In this document: positions 33,869 to 44,965 of the stretch, piece by piece | Position numbering within the stretch: position 1 is the stretch's first letter | Layout of the letters: the number at the start of each line of letters is the position of its first letter | NCBI GenBank assembly: GCA_949361645.1 | Contig: OX442415.1 | Location: 1,104,191 to 1,168,190, forward strand | DNA: 64,000 bases | Origin: Spongilla lacustris | Taxonomy: Eukaryota > Porifera > Demospongiae > Spongillida > Spongillidae | Direction: 5' to 3' | The notes under the pieces: model-generated | Seen by the model: the letters and a program-made list of their open reading frames with translations, nothing else | Databases searched by the model: none | What the model was told of the DNA's origin: nothing | Program-made: the position numbers and the translations under genes

Positions 33869-34150
33869 ACAGAAGGCCACACCCATGTTCCCTCCTCACA
33901 CTACACCCATGTTCCCTCCTCACACTTCACCCATGTTCCTTCCCACACTTCACCCATGTTCCATGTTCCCTCCACACTACACCTATGTTTCCTCCTCACA
34001 CTACACTTCTCACACTACACCTATGTTTCCTCCTCACGCTACACTCCTCACACTACACCCATGTTCCATGTTCCTTCCTCACACTACACACATGTTCCCT
34101 CCTCACACCACACCCATGTTCCTTTCTTGCACCACACCCATCTTCCCTCA
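33869..34150. repeat. Degenerate ~20-bp repeat CCTCACACTACACCCATGTT
   Basis: About thirteen imperfect units with higher-order duplications such as CCCATGTTCCATGTTCCCTC. Frames through it (His/Thr/Pro-rich) are not genes. Confidence 0.85.
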
Positions 34151-34502
34151 CACATGTAGGGGTATGCAGAGGAATTTCATCATATTCCTCAATGTTGTGT
34201 GGAGTTTTTTCTGCAATGCCATAGAAAGGCAGTTCTAACAATTTTGACATCGAATAGTTTCTATTATGTTTATCTTGAAAGCCGTTACTCGCTTTGTTTA
34301 TGTATGTGCGGGTATGAATGTTAGTACAGTCTGCCCTCCTTATAAGCTCCATGTTTGTTCCCTGTATAACGAATGTTGTGTTTTTGCGTGTACCTACAAT
34401 AGCATAATTACGCATCAAACAAATTGCACTGCATTTTGTCCTAAAACACACCAGATGCCTAAAATCCTCCTCTGAAAAGATGCCAAAATTATCTCCTACA
34501 AA

Positions 34503-35628
34503 TAGGGTGTGTAACCTCCCCTGAGAAATGAAAATCGATTTTTCCGAATATTTTTAAAACACTAATCGATTTTTCAGGTTTTTCTGGATCTGAAAATCGA
34601 TTTTTCCGAATACTTGAAAAAACATAATCGATTTTTCCGAATAGGTTTTGACAATTTGCCAGCCGAATACCTAGGTTATTCAGGTTTTCTGCTCACTGAG
34701 TTATGGTTGTCACTCAGCACTTTACCAGAGCTAAATGCACTATACCTACATGTACACATCACACCAGACACCACTACACACCCCAACAGACACCTCCTAC
34801 ACAACCACAGCTACCCCCATCACACCAGACACACAAACACAGCTACCCCCATCACACTAGATACACAACCACAGTACAACCACAGCTACCAAGTCACACC
34901 AAACACCACTACACATCACACCAGACATCACACCAGACACCCTCCCACACAATCACAGCTACCCCCATCACACCAGATACCACCAGCACACAATCATCGA
35001 CCTACATTCAGTACATAACCACATACCTAGTGGGGCGTGTCCCGACCTTACTAGTAGCGTGGCCACGCTGACGTACACATCACACTAGATGACAAAACAA
35101 TAGAACCACAGATGAAGTTTACGCACCACCGGTCAGGCAATCTGCATTTCACCATAGCGAGTTTTGAAAATACTCGTAACTAAATACTATAAGTGCGATC
35201 ACTGCGATATCGATCAGCCCAGAGAGATTGATGCAGGGAACAAGCTCATAGAGAAATGTCTCGCTTTGATTTGTAGCTGGAGCTGTCCGTCGTAGGTCTA
35301 GTTTGAATTAACTGCCCGTATTGCAATAATTTATCGTACAATCGGTTAATTGTTGCTCTCGTCCCCACATATAGTAACATAAACAGTGACGTCATGTTAC
35401 GTTTCACATTGTAAACACGTATTCTTATAAAAAGGTATTCGGGCGAATTGTCGATGCGGACGGCGAATACCTAAGTACCTCCGAATGGAGATGCACAAAC
35501 CGGTTATTTCGAATAGAAAAAATCCAATAATCGATTTTTGCGAGTAATGCTAAACTACTATTCGAACGGATAGGTTTTTGCGAATATCCGAATAACCCGA
35601 ATAACCTGATAACCGGTTACACACCCTA
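34503..35628. mobile_element. 1126-bp hAT-type element with 8-bp target duplication
   Basis: TIR TAGGGTGTGTAAC at the left, GTTACACACCCTA at the right. The 8-bp direct repeat CCTACAAA lies at 34495-34502 and 35629-35636. Subterminal zones contain many ATCGATTTTTCCGAAT copies, and 34740-35000 is a CA-rich degenerate repeat. It is inserted in the Tigger C-terminal coding remnant. No transposase inside. Confidence 0.92.
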
Positions 35629-35857
35629 CCTACAAACTGTAAAAGAGTAGACACACTGTTCTTTGCCTCAGTCAATGGAACTGACTGTGGTTCCACGTTG
35701 TTGGGGTCTTGAGTTTCTTCTTCACCTACATCAAAACCTGTATGTGAAGTTGTTTGACCCAATAGCCTTGCTGCAATTTCTGCCATCGTCTCCTCCCCTT
35801 CTGTCTCTATTTCTCCAGGATCCATTACCCAATCAAGTGCTGCCATTCGGGTCGCTC
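35629..35857 (-). pseudogene. Tigger transposase remnant, C-terminal segment
   Basis: Minus-strand frame with MAALDWVMDPGEIETEGEE and GQTTSHTGFDVGEEETQDPN, acidic as expected for the region after the DDE domain. Reading continues across the hAT insertion into LLQFVG then DNFGIFSEEDF at about 34460-34500, once one copy of CCTACAAA is disregarded. Confidence 0.6.
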
Positions 35858-37247
35858 TCCACTGCAGTGGCGGATCTATGAATGGGGCTATAGGGGGGGC
35901 GGTTGGTTGGAGGGGCGGCCGAGGGCGGGCCGGGGCCCACCCACTCACCAGCAAGGGGGTATGGGGGAGTGCTGTAAGCTCCCCCATCGGGGCCTGGGGC
36001 GGAGCCCCAGAAGCTTTCACATTTTTCGCTTCAAAGCCGCAAAAAATCAGCGTATTCGCAGCGCAGTGAAAGAATTTACATACGCGCGAAAGACAACGAA
36101 GTTTATTGCGATAACGCCCCTCGTAACGTCTGAGAATATTGGATATGCTCGCGTGAGCAAACCGTACTTCTCCTCTATATTGTCGTTATGATGTATGTAA
36201 ATCGCTTTAGAGGTATGGTGATATAGCAATTGAAGCAGCAGCAGCTGTGAAAATGTTTCGCCATTTGCACCTTTTATCGAACGGTGCACCTAATTAAACC
36301 TTTAGTGACAATCGGTAGACTATGTACTTGTACATTTAAAGACTGAAACTTTGTTATTGTTAATTATGATCGTGATTCAGTTAAGTTAGTATACACCTAT
36401 CAGTGGCGTAGGAAGAGTGCAGCGGCCAACAAAGGTGGTTCCCCCGCCTCCCCGGGGAGGGTACGGTAGGGGGGTACCCCTCCCGGCCAGCTAGGGGCAC
36501 GGGGGAGCGCTGTAAGCTCCCCCATCGGGGTCTGGGGCGGAGCCCTAGAAGCCAACGTAGAAAACCCCCCAAAACAACGCAAAAACTGTAACCAGGTTAG
36601 TTTGTTTTGAGACCTTGCCTCTGCGCATGTAATATAAAATACAAAACGGCTATAGTGCAGCCAAGGCCACTTTTGGTAACCGTTGTACACTGGGTAGCCT
36701 AGCTTGAGCTAGCTCTCGCGATCGATTTGAAGACCACTTGCATCAGTTGCATGTCTGCAGCTATTGCTCAGCTAATTGAATTGATACATGCGCGCTTGTC
36801 AACCTATTATTATTATTATTATTTTGTTGTTGTGAAAAAGTGCAGCGGCCATGGCCGCTGCTGCCGCCCCAGCTCCTACGCCACTGCCCCTATGCACATG
36901 CAGGCAAGATTTCGAAGGAACGAATAAAACGTTCGCGGTTATTAAATAAAATTTCCGGTATTAGATTCCAGATCTGTGCAAATTAATCATTGAAACTTTT
37001 AAGAAATTGCCGCCCCCCCCCCCCCCCCACACACACACACATACATACACAAAAGGTGTGCTTTCTAGATGCGCGTGCGTTACGTACGGTAGGAAGTACG
37101 CGCGCACGCGTGTGTGTGTGTGTGGGTGTGGGGGGGGGGGGGGGGGGCGGCAATTTCATGACAGGGGCGGCATTTAATATGAATGGGGGGGGGGAAGGGG
37201 GGGGGGGGGGCTGCCGCCCCCCCAAGGCTATGCTAGATCCGCCACTG
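35858..37247. mobile_element. GC-rich-ended TIR element (CAGTGGCGGATCT termini) with a nested element
   Basis: The left end CTGCAGTGGCGGATCTA and the right end TAGATCCGCCACTG are inverted. The flanks share CTCTCCA at 35851-35857 and 37248-37254. Subterminal G/C-runs (35889-35935, 37011-37030, 37131-37225) and the phrase GGGAGTGCTGTAAGCTCCCC are typical of this family. A related element is nested at 36401-36886. Confidence 0.8.
36401..36886. mobile_element. Nested TIR element, CAGTGGCGTAGGA termini
   Basis: Ends CAGTGGCGTAGGA (36401) and TCCTACGCCACTG (ending 36886) are inverted, extended by AGTGCAGCGGCC near both ends. It shares GCTGTAAGCTCCCCCATCGG with the outer element, so the two belong to related families. 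The target duplication was not resolved. Confidence 0.75.
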
Positions 37248-37626
37248 CTCTCCAGTTCAACAGGCAACCTTGTGATTACAGCAGCTATCTCCCTTGGAAC
37301 TTTCTCCAGCATCTGCTGCCATCAGTGCTGCTCTGTCTGGTCTCATTTGCCTGATCCAAGTTTCAGGCAGAACCCCTGACTTGCACCAACAGTTCAATAC
37401 AGTTGTTGCCGAGATGTCCTGCCAGGCAGCTACAAGCCAAATAATGGCCTGAATGTGTCAAGAGTGAAGAAGATATTGTAGGTACATGTAAGAGCACATC
37501 AGTGCAAAAACCTATACAACAAATAAACAAAGACAGACCTGCTTAAGATTGGTTTTAAGTGACAGTGCCTGTAGATCCTGACTGGGATCATTGTCATACT
37601 GTTGGACCATGTAACAAGCCAGCTTG
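37248..37626 (-). pseudogene. Tigger transposase remnant, post-DDE segment
   Basis: Minus-strand translation gives KLACYMVQQYDND, then AIIWLVAAWQDISATTVLNC WCKSGVLPETW, matching the ..AI.LI..AW..V...TI.NC.RKAG. signature of Tigger/pogo transposases. Frame changes near 37330 and in-frame stops show decay. It is contiguous in sense with 41044 onward once the CACTG element is removed. Confidence 0.8.
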
Positions 37627-37811
37627 CACTGTAAAAAACGCGGTGGTTATAGCCCACTAAAGCCTTATCCCACCAGCGTTTTTACTGTCCCACCGATGAT
37701 AAGCGGTGGACTAGGCACACCTTGAGCATGGTGGAACGGGAATATTGTCGTACAATTGGAGAAGATGATCAACGAACTACGTTCATGTAAATGTAAAAGA
37801 GAAAAAATGTC

Positions 37812-37880
37812 ATGGATGTGAATCGAACCCGCGATCATTCATCTTCAAGCCAGTTGTATAGCGCTTCAGCCAACTTAGAC
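37812..37880 (-). ncRNA. tRNA-like sequence (tRNA pseudogene or SINE head)
   Basis: On the minus strand a B-box-like GGGTTCGATTCAC (about 37818-37830) follows an A-box-like GTTGGCTGAAGCG (about 37862-37874), at tRNA spacing. The acceptor and anticodon stems pair poorly, so it is not a functional tRNA as it stands. It lies inside the CACTG element. Confidence 0.4.
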
Positions 37881-37954
37881 ATAGTTAATCATTTTGTTAT
37901 TCGCTGGATTTATACCTTCCATGAATTATGAACAAATGCGTTGCGTCTTTGTGT

Positions 37955-38385
37955 CACTACTTGGGACTAAGCTAAACATTTATCAACCCCCCCCCCCCCC
38001 CCTACCCATCCTGTAAATGTGTCAACAAGGCATGCAGTGGAAGCACATCTGCAGTCATCCTATGCATTCTGTGACACTTGACATTGTCCCAGAAATTGCA
38101 TCAACACACTATGGGTGTTCCCCACACATGTCTCTCTAGTGGGGACTCAGCTAAACATTTTTTGAAAACACTCACCCCTTCCTCCTATACATGTGTCAAC
38201 ATGCATGCAGTGGAATTGCATTCGCTCCATTCTGATGCATTCTGTGACACTTGATAGTGTCCGATAAATTATAGCAACACACCAGGGATGTTCCCTACAC
38301 ATGTGTCACTGCTGGGGACTGAGCCATACATTTTTCAAACCACCCCTACCGTTCCTGTACATGTGTCAACAAGGCATGCAGTGGA
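37955..38385. repeat. ~180-bp tandem repeat inside the CACTG element
   Basis: About 2.4 diverged units with TGGGGACTCAGCTAAACATT, TACATGTGTCAACA.GCATGC and CATTCTGTGACACTTGA. A C-run occurs in the first unit at 37987-38002. Confidence 0.8.
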
Positions 38386-39941
38386 AGCGATGGTATGATA
38401 GCAATGACTCCCATACTGTTGTAAATGTATGTATAACAAGTGTAGAACTAGAACAAGACAAAATGACAGTGTATTCACCGTCCAATTTGTCAGTGAAACA
38501 AAGTTAATAATATGTTCAACAATGTGTTACTATATTTAATACTGTTCAACTATGTGATGCATATTTAGGAGGAGGATATTTAGTTGAAACCTACAGTTTA
38601 GCACGCTCTGGCATTGCAGCAAACTAAGGTGAGGCTAAATCTGGTAGATGCTTGGTTGACTTACTACACTGCAATTGCAAAGCCAGATGAGCAACAAGCC
38701 AAGAAATACAACCCTGAGCTTTTATACCTTAACCCACCAAAGGGCATGTGGATCGAACCTAACTCTCTGAACTTGGGATCATTTGCCTTGCGCTTGCATT
38801 ACATTGGCTTAATCCAGCTGCTGACCCACTTTTTAAAAATGGACATTATACTTAGCAGCTGTGTATATTGTTGGTGGTATACGCAAGTATTATTTTTAAA
38901 TTCATTATTTATGAGTATACTATTTAAAGGTACAAGGTAAAGGCATGGAGATGGGGATAGCCAGCCTTTAGCTAGATACCAACTGAGCAAACCACTTCAC
39001 AGCCTCAATATAGGTCTCAACAACCAATTGGGTACAAACCCATCATTACTATTATTATAGATAGACAAGTATCTTATAACATAAAAACAGCAATACACAT
39101 ACCCACATAAACTTAGACAAAAATAGTTCAGTGAAATGAACACTCATAAAACCACATCAAGTAAAATGAGGGATCGAGGCCTGCTCCATCATCCATGCCA
39201 TGGATCCACGCAAGCAAAGGTTTGTTGCACGTACAGCCATTCTGGCACGAACCCCATCCAATTCTCCAACTTCGTTGTAGTTAATTTTAAAACAATAATA
39301 TCGTACTACAATATACATGATTAATATTAAATTATAAATACGTACACATATATTAAATAAACACACATAGCAATAGCGATGACCAATGAAGGTCCAACTC
39401 TTGACAGCTAGGCTATTGCACAGGTCTTCACCAAAGCGAGGATAATAATGATTTTTTTGCGGATAGGGCTGGGCCTCGTAGGAACGTAAGACCATTTTTA
39501 CATACAGTTACGAATAGCTGATAACACTCACCAATATGTTTCAAAACGGATGCGCGCGCTGCTGGTATTCCCGCTAAACTGCTCACACAGTGCACAAGTG
39601 AACATGAAGAGAATTCCGCCTTCATACCCTTCTCTCATGTTCTAAATAAAGACCTTGCGCATGCGCGGTATATTTGCACATGTTTTTCTTTTATTTTATT
39701 TTTTTGCTGTCGTGCGTGAACTTAAGCTAATACTGTAGCAGGTGAGCAATAAGGTTGTGCTTGTGTCTTGCATCGAAAGAGACAAGAAGTTCTCCATTCC
39801 CACCACAAAGGAGCAATCGGACTTGGAATTTCTCCAACAAAAAGTTTTTCACTACCTTTCGAATTCGTCGAACGCAAGACCACACAGTTACGTGTCTGAG
39901 CTTTGATGAAGGATTTGGTGGCGATTTCGTTGACACCTAGG

Positions 39942-40072
39942 ATGATGCAGTTTTTGGCTGTGGTTTTCGTTCCACTGGCACAAGCAACACATTTCAGTGG
40001 CTACGAAACAAAGGTGAGTAATTTTTTTTTTATTGCTCGCAGAGTTTAGCATTTTGACCCTTCACAGAACTG
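39942..40072 (+). CDS. Possible signal-peptide exon, unrecognised
   Basis: MMQFLAVVFVPLAQATHFSG YETK ends at a good donor (GTGAGT at 40014) with an acceptor near 40067. The continuation in phase stops after about nine codons. Reading the next stretch in another phase would give a longer peptide, but the junction does not support it. Lies within the CACTG element. Weak. Confidence 0.15.
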
Positions 40073-41045
40073 GAGGCTACGGAGACTAGGACATTGAATC
40101 ATCGCGCAGTATCATATCGCCGTCAAGCCTTATACGCATGGACTCCCAACGTCAGTGGTATTCAAACGTGTGAGAATTCACCTAGTGTATACGACATTAA
40201 CGCGCGCTACTTACTTACCCAGCGCCAGTGACTTTTAAAATCCATGGCTGCTAGAATTCACTGAGCGTCTTGTGACATCGAGGCAAGCGTGACTTTACCC
40301 AACGCTCGCTAGTCACATACCAGTCTGCAGAAGGGTAAGTCCTCAAACTTCATTTTGTTAACTTTATTGTAACAAAATTTGTAAACGCTTGTGTATTGAA
40401 CAGTGAAAAGTTTAACCTCTTACTGGTGTTCAGACCAGGCAAGCTCTTAAATTAAATTTGGGATGTCGTTAATTAATGTACACTTCTTTATTAGATATGG
40501 ATGCTCACGCTGGTAATATTTTTCTCAATGGAGTGAAAGAAGCAGCTGGAATGAATGCAGATCAATGTAGGTAATGGAAACAAATCCAGTATGTTCTTGA
40601 CAGCAATTTCCACTCCCAGTTTATGCCCTTGTCCTGCTGCTTTATATTCTTCAGGATCCTGGAGTACATGTTACATTTACAGTGCAAGCAGACCAGGCAA
40701 CCTTCAGTGGCTCTTTTCATGGATCTTGGACTTTGCAGAGCACTGGGACTCTTTGAATGTACTCTGTATAAATTTTGTGCACTTTTGATTTTGATTTAAA
40801 ACTGGTTGAGGTTATTAAAGTTAATTTTGGTATGCAGTACTAGTGTGGGGTTATATATAGCACAAACCTGACCAAATCTAGTGGGGTTATCACACAAAAA
40901 CTCGTGGATACAGGCTTCTTCAACTAGTGGGTCATACCACTCAAAAAGAGAGGTGGGACTGACACACCTCAGATGGTGTGCCAGTTGGGACAACGCTAGC
41001 ACACCAAATTTGGTGTGATGAAGCCACCAAGTTTTTTACAGTGTG

Positions 41046-42150
41046 TCTTTGTAGTGGGCCTTAAATACCTTGTTCCAAGGGCTGCACAACGGACGTGCAG
41101 TTCGGTGGCAGAAAATGGAGCAAAAGTTTGCTCAGCCTAAAGGCATCAAAGCTGCCCACTTTTGTAAGTACTGTATCTGCCACACCATGTGAACTGGCAT
41201 TGTCCAGCAACATCAAGCAGTTACACTGTTGCGACATAAAACTTGATTGCTCATTCACATGCACTCTTGAAAACCTGCAGAAAACCGCAGTGAGTATGAA
41301 TTATAAAGTAACCTGAAGCTCAACATGTGTGTGCTTACCTCACTATGCATCCAAGCCTTCTTATTACTATAATAGGACACCACAATATCAGGGTTGAAGC
41401 TTTTCCCAAAACAGCGGGGCCACTTGTATTTATGAATCACGATGGCACTCAGTTCCACATACATGCATTAACAGCTAGGCCCACTGTTATGCAATCTTTT
41501 ACTTTCTTAAAGCCTCTCACATCAGTAGTTGTGGTGAGTGTACGATCAGGCTAAAGTAATTCAAAAGTTTCTTTCACTACATGTACATGAAAATTAATGT
41601 ATTTATTGGAACATATCACTCACTGCCCGGGCTGTCTGTAGCATATAAACCTGTCTCATCAAAATTGAACTGAGATGTCATCTGGTCTGTAGTGGCTCAG
41701 AATATCAGGCAGCTCCCTCTGGGCTCTTGCCATACCTTGCTGGTCAGCACCACCAGCTTCCCCATGAAGGTGCACAGAAAAGACACCATGACGTTTTTTC
41801 CATTTGGCTATAGCCAACCATGGCTAAGTCCATTAACAGTGTGATCATCATCTGGCATTACGCTTGCAGAAGAGAAGGACGGCTGGAGGTGTGGTTGCAG
41901 ATGTGGAAGTGACTGCTGAAGGAGTGGCTGCTAAAAAGGGGTGTGGCTGAAAATAGCGGAATGGCTCCAGTGTCTCTAGATGTAAGAGGAGCGACTCCAG
42001 ATGAAGCACTTATAGAAGCTACAGCTCCTCGTCGATCAATTTGCAGGTGCACGGCCAATTCTGATGCTTTTGACAGCATCAGAGCATCTGAAAGCATTCC
42101 GTTGCGCTCACGTACGCTGGAGAGTATGTGGACTAATCAGTTTATACATT
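41046..42150 (-). pseudogene. Tigger transposase remnant, HTH to DDE region
   Basis: Minus-strand motifs in order: GMLSDALMLSKASELAVHLQ (CENP-B-type HTH, about 42040-42110); GWL/AKWKKRHGV and GEAGGADQQG (about 41740-41830); DETGLY (first catalytic Asp region, about 41650); KWPRCFGKSFNPDIVVSYYS NKKAWM (about 41330-41430); LLDNASSHG (second Asp, about 41180); and FLPPNCTSVVQPLEQGI (about 41070-41120). Frames change at least three times and stops interrupt, so it is inactive. Confidence 0.85.
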
Positions 42151-42190
42151 CAAACTGTATGACAATAACCAACAAATTAAACACTTATTA

Positions 42191-42994
42191 TAGTTAAAAA
42201 GGCTGGTGATTCAAAACAAAAACGTGCGTACGCGGGTACGCGGGTACGCTCCACTATTACCCGATAGCAGCTAGCAGCCGAACGAACGCGGGCTTATCCC
42301 GCCATAGCGGCGCGCGTGCGTAACTAAGTTACGTGGCGGCGCGCGAAAATAGTGGTAGTACAGTGCATAACATGCTAGTTGATGATAAAAATTTTTGCAT
42401 CACTTTTACATTTGAGTGGACTTTTTAACAACATGGTTTGGAATATCCAAAATCTAATTACAGAATATTGTTTATGCATCATCTGGCATTAAAAGCACAA
42501 AACCACAACTGCTCACGTGACTTCCTAGTTGCATAGCGTTTCATTTTCAGTAACTACCCCAAATAAGTAGTTTTTAAGGGATTTCTCCACCGTTACATGC
42601 TGGATTGCGCTGAAATTCGGTGTGTAAGTGTAGCATGGTCCCTTATCGAAAACTGCCGTGTCCGATTTCGAATGCGGGAAGCAGTTTCGGTATTGGCATC
42701 CTTTAAGGACAGATTTTAGAGGGAATTGTGCTTAGTATGGAGTTTCGTTGCGTGCGCTATCTGAGGTCCCAGGATCAGCTAGTAGATAGTAAAATGATGG
42801 TTGAATCCAAGGCAGTTGCATTCGTGACTTTACTGATGGTTTGATTCCATACGGTTCAAAGGTATAGATTCAATAATTGCCTATGTCAGCATGACGTCAT
42901 CATGCAATACTATATCGCTTTAAATATATCACAGTGCATAGCAACTATGCTAGAAAAAAGGTTTCTATTGAGAACCCATGCCTTAACTGCCCTT
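42191..42994. other. Intergenic, no gene recognised
   Basis: Includes a GC-rich patch (42220-42350) with GTACGCGG repeats and the palindromic-looking GCGCGCGTGCGTAACTAAGT TACGTGGCGGCGCGC. No coding exon seen. Confidence 0.45.
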
Positions 42995-43520
42995 AGCAGG
43001 AGGGAATGTCCCAACGAGCCCGTCCCATGTGTCCACGCCCCCTTGGGATGTTCCCACGTTGGCCCTCGGAGCGAGATCGTCCAACATGAGCAGAACAGCG
43101 AGGTACATTTATCTGCTCTCCGCTCCAAAGCATTTGCTGAACAACAACAATTTTACCAACAACAAATGCGTGAGATGAGACAAATGCTTGAGAAGAAGTT
43201 GGAAGAGCAGACGACATTAAATAAGAACTGAGCAACCGGAACAGATGGGACTGTTGGAGAACAAGTTACAAAAGCATGACAAGCATCAAGGAGCAGACCG
43301 AAATATTTGAGGAGAAATTAGAAGTGCAGAAGTCATTATTGGAGGAGAAATTAGAAGTGCAGAAGTCATTATTGGAGGAGAAATTAGAAGTGCAGAAGTC
43401 ATTATTGGAGGAGAAATTAGAAGTGCAGAAGTCATTATTGGAGGAGAAATTATAAGGGATGACATCATCTCTTCAGCCCCTGGAGGATAAAGCCAAGGCA
43501 GAGGAGGGTATACAGCACCA
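42995..43520 (+). pseudogene. Truncated RING/TRAF-like pseudogene
   Basis: Starts abruptly at the last zinc finger (CPNEPVPCVHAPLGCSHV), lacking the RING and upstream fingers. It continues into the coiled coil (RSKAFAEQQQFYQQQMREMR) and stops after TTLNKN by frameshift. Beyond the break, five copies of a 33-bp unit (43310-43455) encode LLEEKLEVQKS repeats in another frame. Same order and orientation relative to an NSMCE3 copy as the intact gene at 54913. Confidence 0.85.
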
Positions 43521-44029
43521 CACATTAGGCATCGCCAAAATTCCAGGCATCGTCAGATATATGCAGAGGATGATGACTGATAAGGTACCAGTGGTACAGG
43601 TGTTGACTGATACACACATTACGGTTGGTTCAATCGTATATGTATGTATGTACGAGTTTATAGTTTCATTAATACTAGAGCTGCTCGTTTATGATAACTC
43701 GTATGTTATATACACACTCGTACATTTGTGTCAAAAGTCATCTGAGATGACACATGACATCAATGTGCTTCCTGAAATCTCTCTTGAAAACTTTGAACAT
43801 GCCTGGCAAAGGTTTTGACTCGCTTACATGTATGTAACCAAACAATGCTGACATTACTCATTGTCAGAAATATATCAGTTATAATGTCATGATGAGCTCT
43901 ATCACTGTTGTGTAAGAGCTGATTGTTGCTATGGTGATGATCACAATGACCAGCTAGCTCTGGAGGACACTCTGGTACTGGCGCTCCCAAAGCCCAGGGT
44001 CACTGTCATGAAGCTGTAGAGGTGCAGAC
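43521..44029. other. Spacer between TRAF-like and NSMCE3 pseudogenes
   Basis: 43905-44029 matches 56019-56144 (the 3' flank of NSMCE3). 43521-43900 has no counterpart there and holds no recognised gene. Confidence 0.6.
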
Positions 44030-44221
44030 TTATCTCATGTCCTTAGCACCAAGCACTGTTACCTCGGCAACCATTTTCAGCAGTGCCTTCTTGTCCACCT
44101 CGCTCATGGCCCTGGGGCCCCACTGGTAGATGAATTTGGCAGTGTCCCCCATCACCTGCCTTTCCTTCTTCAGGTACCTGCCAACAGAAGACATAGGGCA
44201 GCCATCTTGGCCATGTCAGGC

Positions 44222-44228
44222 AACACAC

Positions 44229-44302
<74 letters not shown>
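44222..44302. repeat. (CA)n microsatellite in the NSMCE3 pseudogene intron
   Basis: Nearly pure CA run. The orthologous position in the intact gene carries a shorter run at 56337-56380. Confidence 0.95.
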
Positions 44303-44305
<3 letters not shown>

Positions 44306-44854
44306 CTAAAGTGGTAACATTGAACATGTAAAGTTTTTTCTCTCCCGTTCAGCTGTTTAAGTGACCTGGTTACATTTAATGGTATACTACACTTAATACC
44401 AGTGATTTTAGACTGAATTAGGCTGAAATAATTAAGGCTTAAATCCTTTTGGTACTCAAGTCACGCTAGTGGATCTGTTAATTACACCTACAGGATTGGG
44501 TGAAAAAGCTCATTTCTACCGTTTCCAATACCAAAATAATACCATTCAGCTCCATGGCTTGTTTTACTAAGGTCCGCGATATACCACCGAACGTTAATGG
44601 TTCTTAATGAATAACATTAAATTCATGCCCACCATACCGCTATGTTGTAGCTATGAACAATATAAAAATGGACACGAGGGTACAGTACTTTTATATTTAA
44701 TTCCAATTCGAGTATTTTGCCTCATTACTGGCGCCATCATTAGACACCTCTTCCCTGTGTAAACAAAAACAACGCGCTAAAGTAACTGTGAACCATAGTT
44801 TGCTCAGCGTTTCATTGTACATCCTCCGCATCTGTGAGCCGTTCCTTTTAGCCT

Positions 44855-44965
44855 CGTCCCCAGGCCCTATTTTTTATTAAAGTTAGCGGGGACAAAAAAT
44901 AGGGCCTATTTTTTGTCCCAGCTAACTTTAATAAAAAATAGGGCCTGGGGACGAGGCTACGTTCC
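44855..44965. mobile_element. 110-bp near-perfect palindromic MITE
   Basis: Arms AGCCTCGTCCCCAGGCCCTA...TTTATTAAAGTTAGC and the inverse meet around AAAAAATAGGGCCTATTTTT. It is absent from the matching intron of the intact NSMCE3 gene, so it inserted after the duplication. Same family as 21908-22243. Confidence 0.85.

Larger units (their letters stand above)
37627..41043. mobile_element. 3.4-kb CACTA/EnSpm-like element (CACTG termini, 2-bp duplication)
   Basis: The termini are CACTGTAAAAAACGCGGTGG and the inverse CCACCAAGTTTTTTACAGTG. The 2-bp direct flank TG lies at 37625-37626 and 41044-41045. Excision in silico restores the Tigger reading frame exactly across the junction (HYKD then KLACYM), which confirms both boundaries. 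CACTR termini with a 2-3 bp duplication point to the CACTA superfamily. No complete transposase is visible; frames such as 38614-38940 are unrecognised. Confidence 0.85.
34325..42190 (-). mobile_element. Tigger/pogo-type DNA transposon, decayed and split by insertions
   Basis: The left limit is a TIR-like CAGTCTGCCCTCCTTATAAG after TA at about 34325. Transposase remnants on the minus strand run from about 42150 down to about 34400, in pieces separated by three insertions (37627-41043, 35858-37247, 34503-35628). Removing each insertion brings recognisably Tigger-like protein segments back together. The matching right-hand TIR was not found, so the upper limit is approximate. Most intact parts: the HTH region near 42060-42110, the DDE region at 41060-41530 and the C-terminal region at 37400-37630. 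Confidence 0.75.

Noticed and set aside
39942..40245. Two-exon secreted peptide joining the 39942 signal-like exon with ELEATETRTLNHRAVSYRRQ
   Set aside because: The splice phase does not fit: in phase the second exon stops after nine codons. Left as a weak possible exon only.
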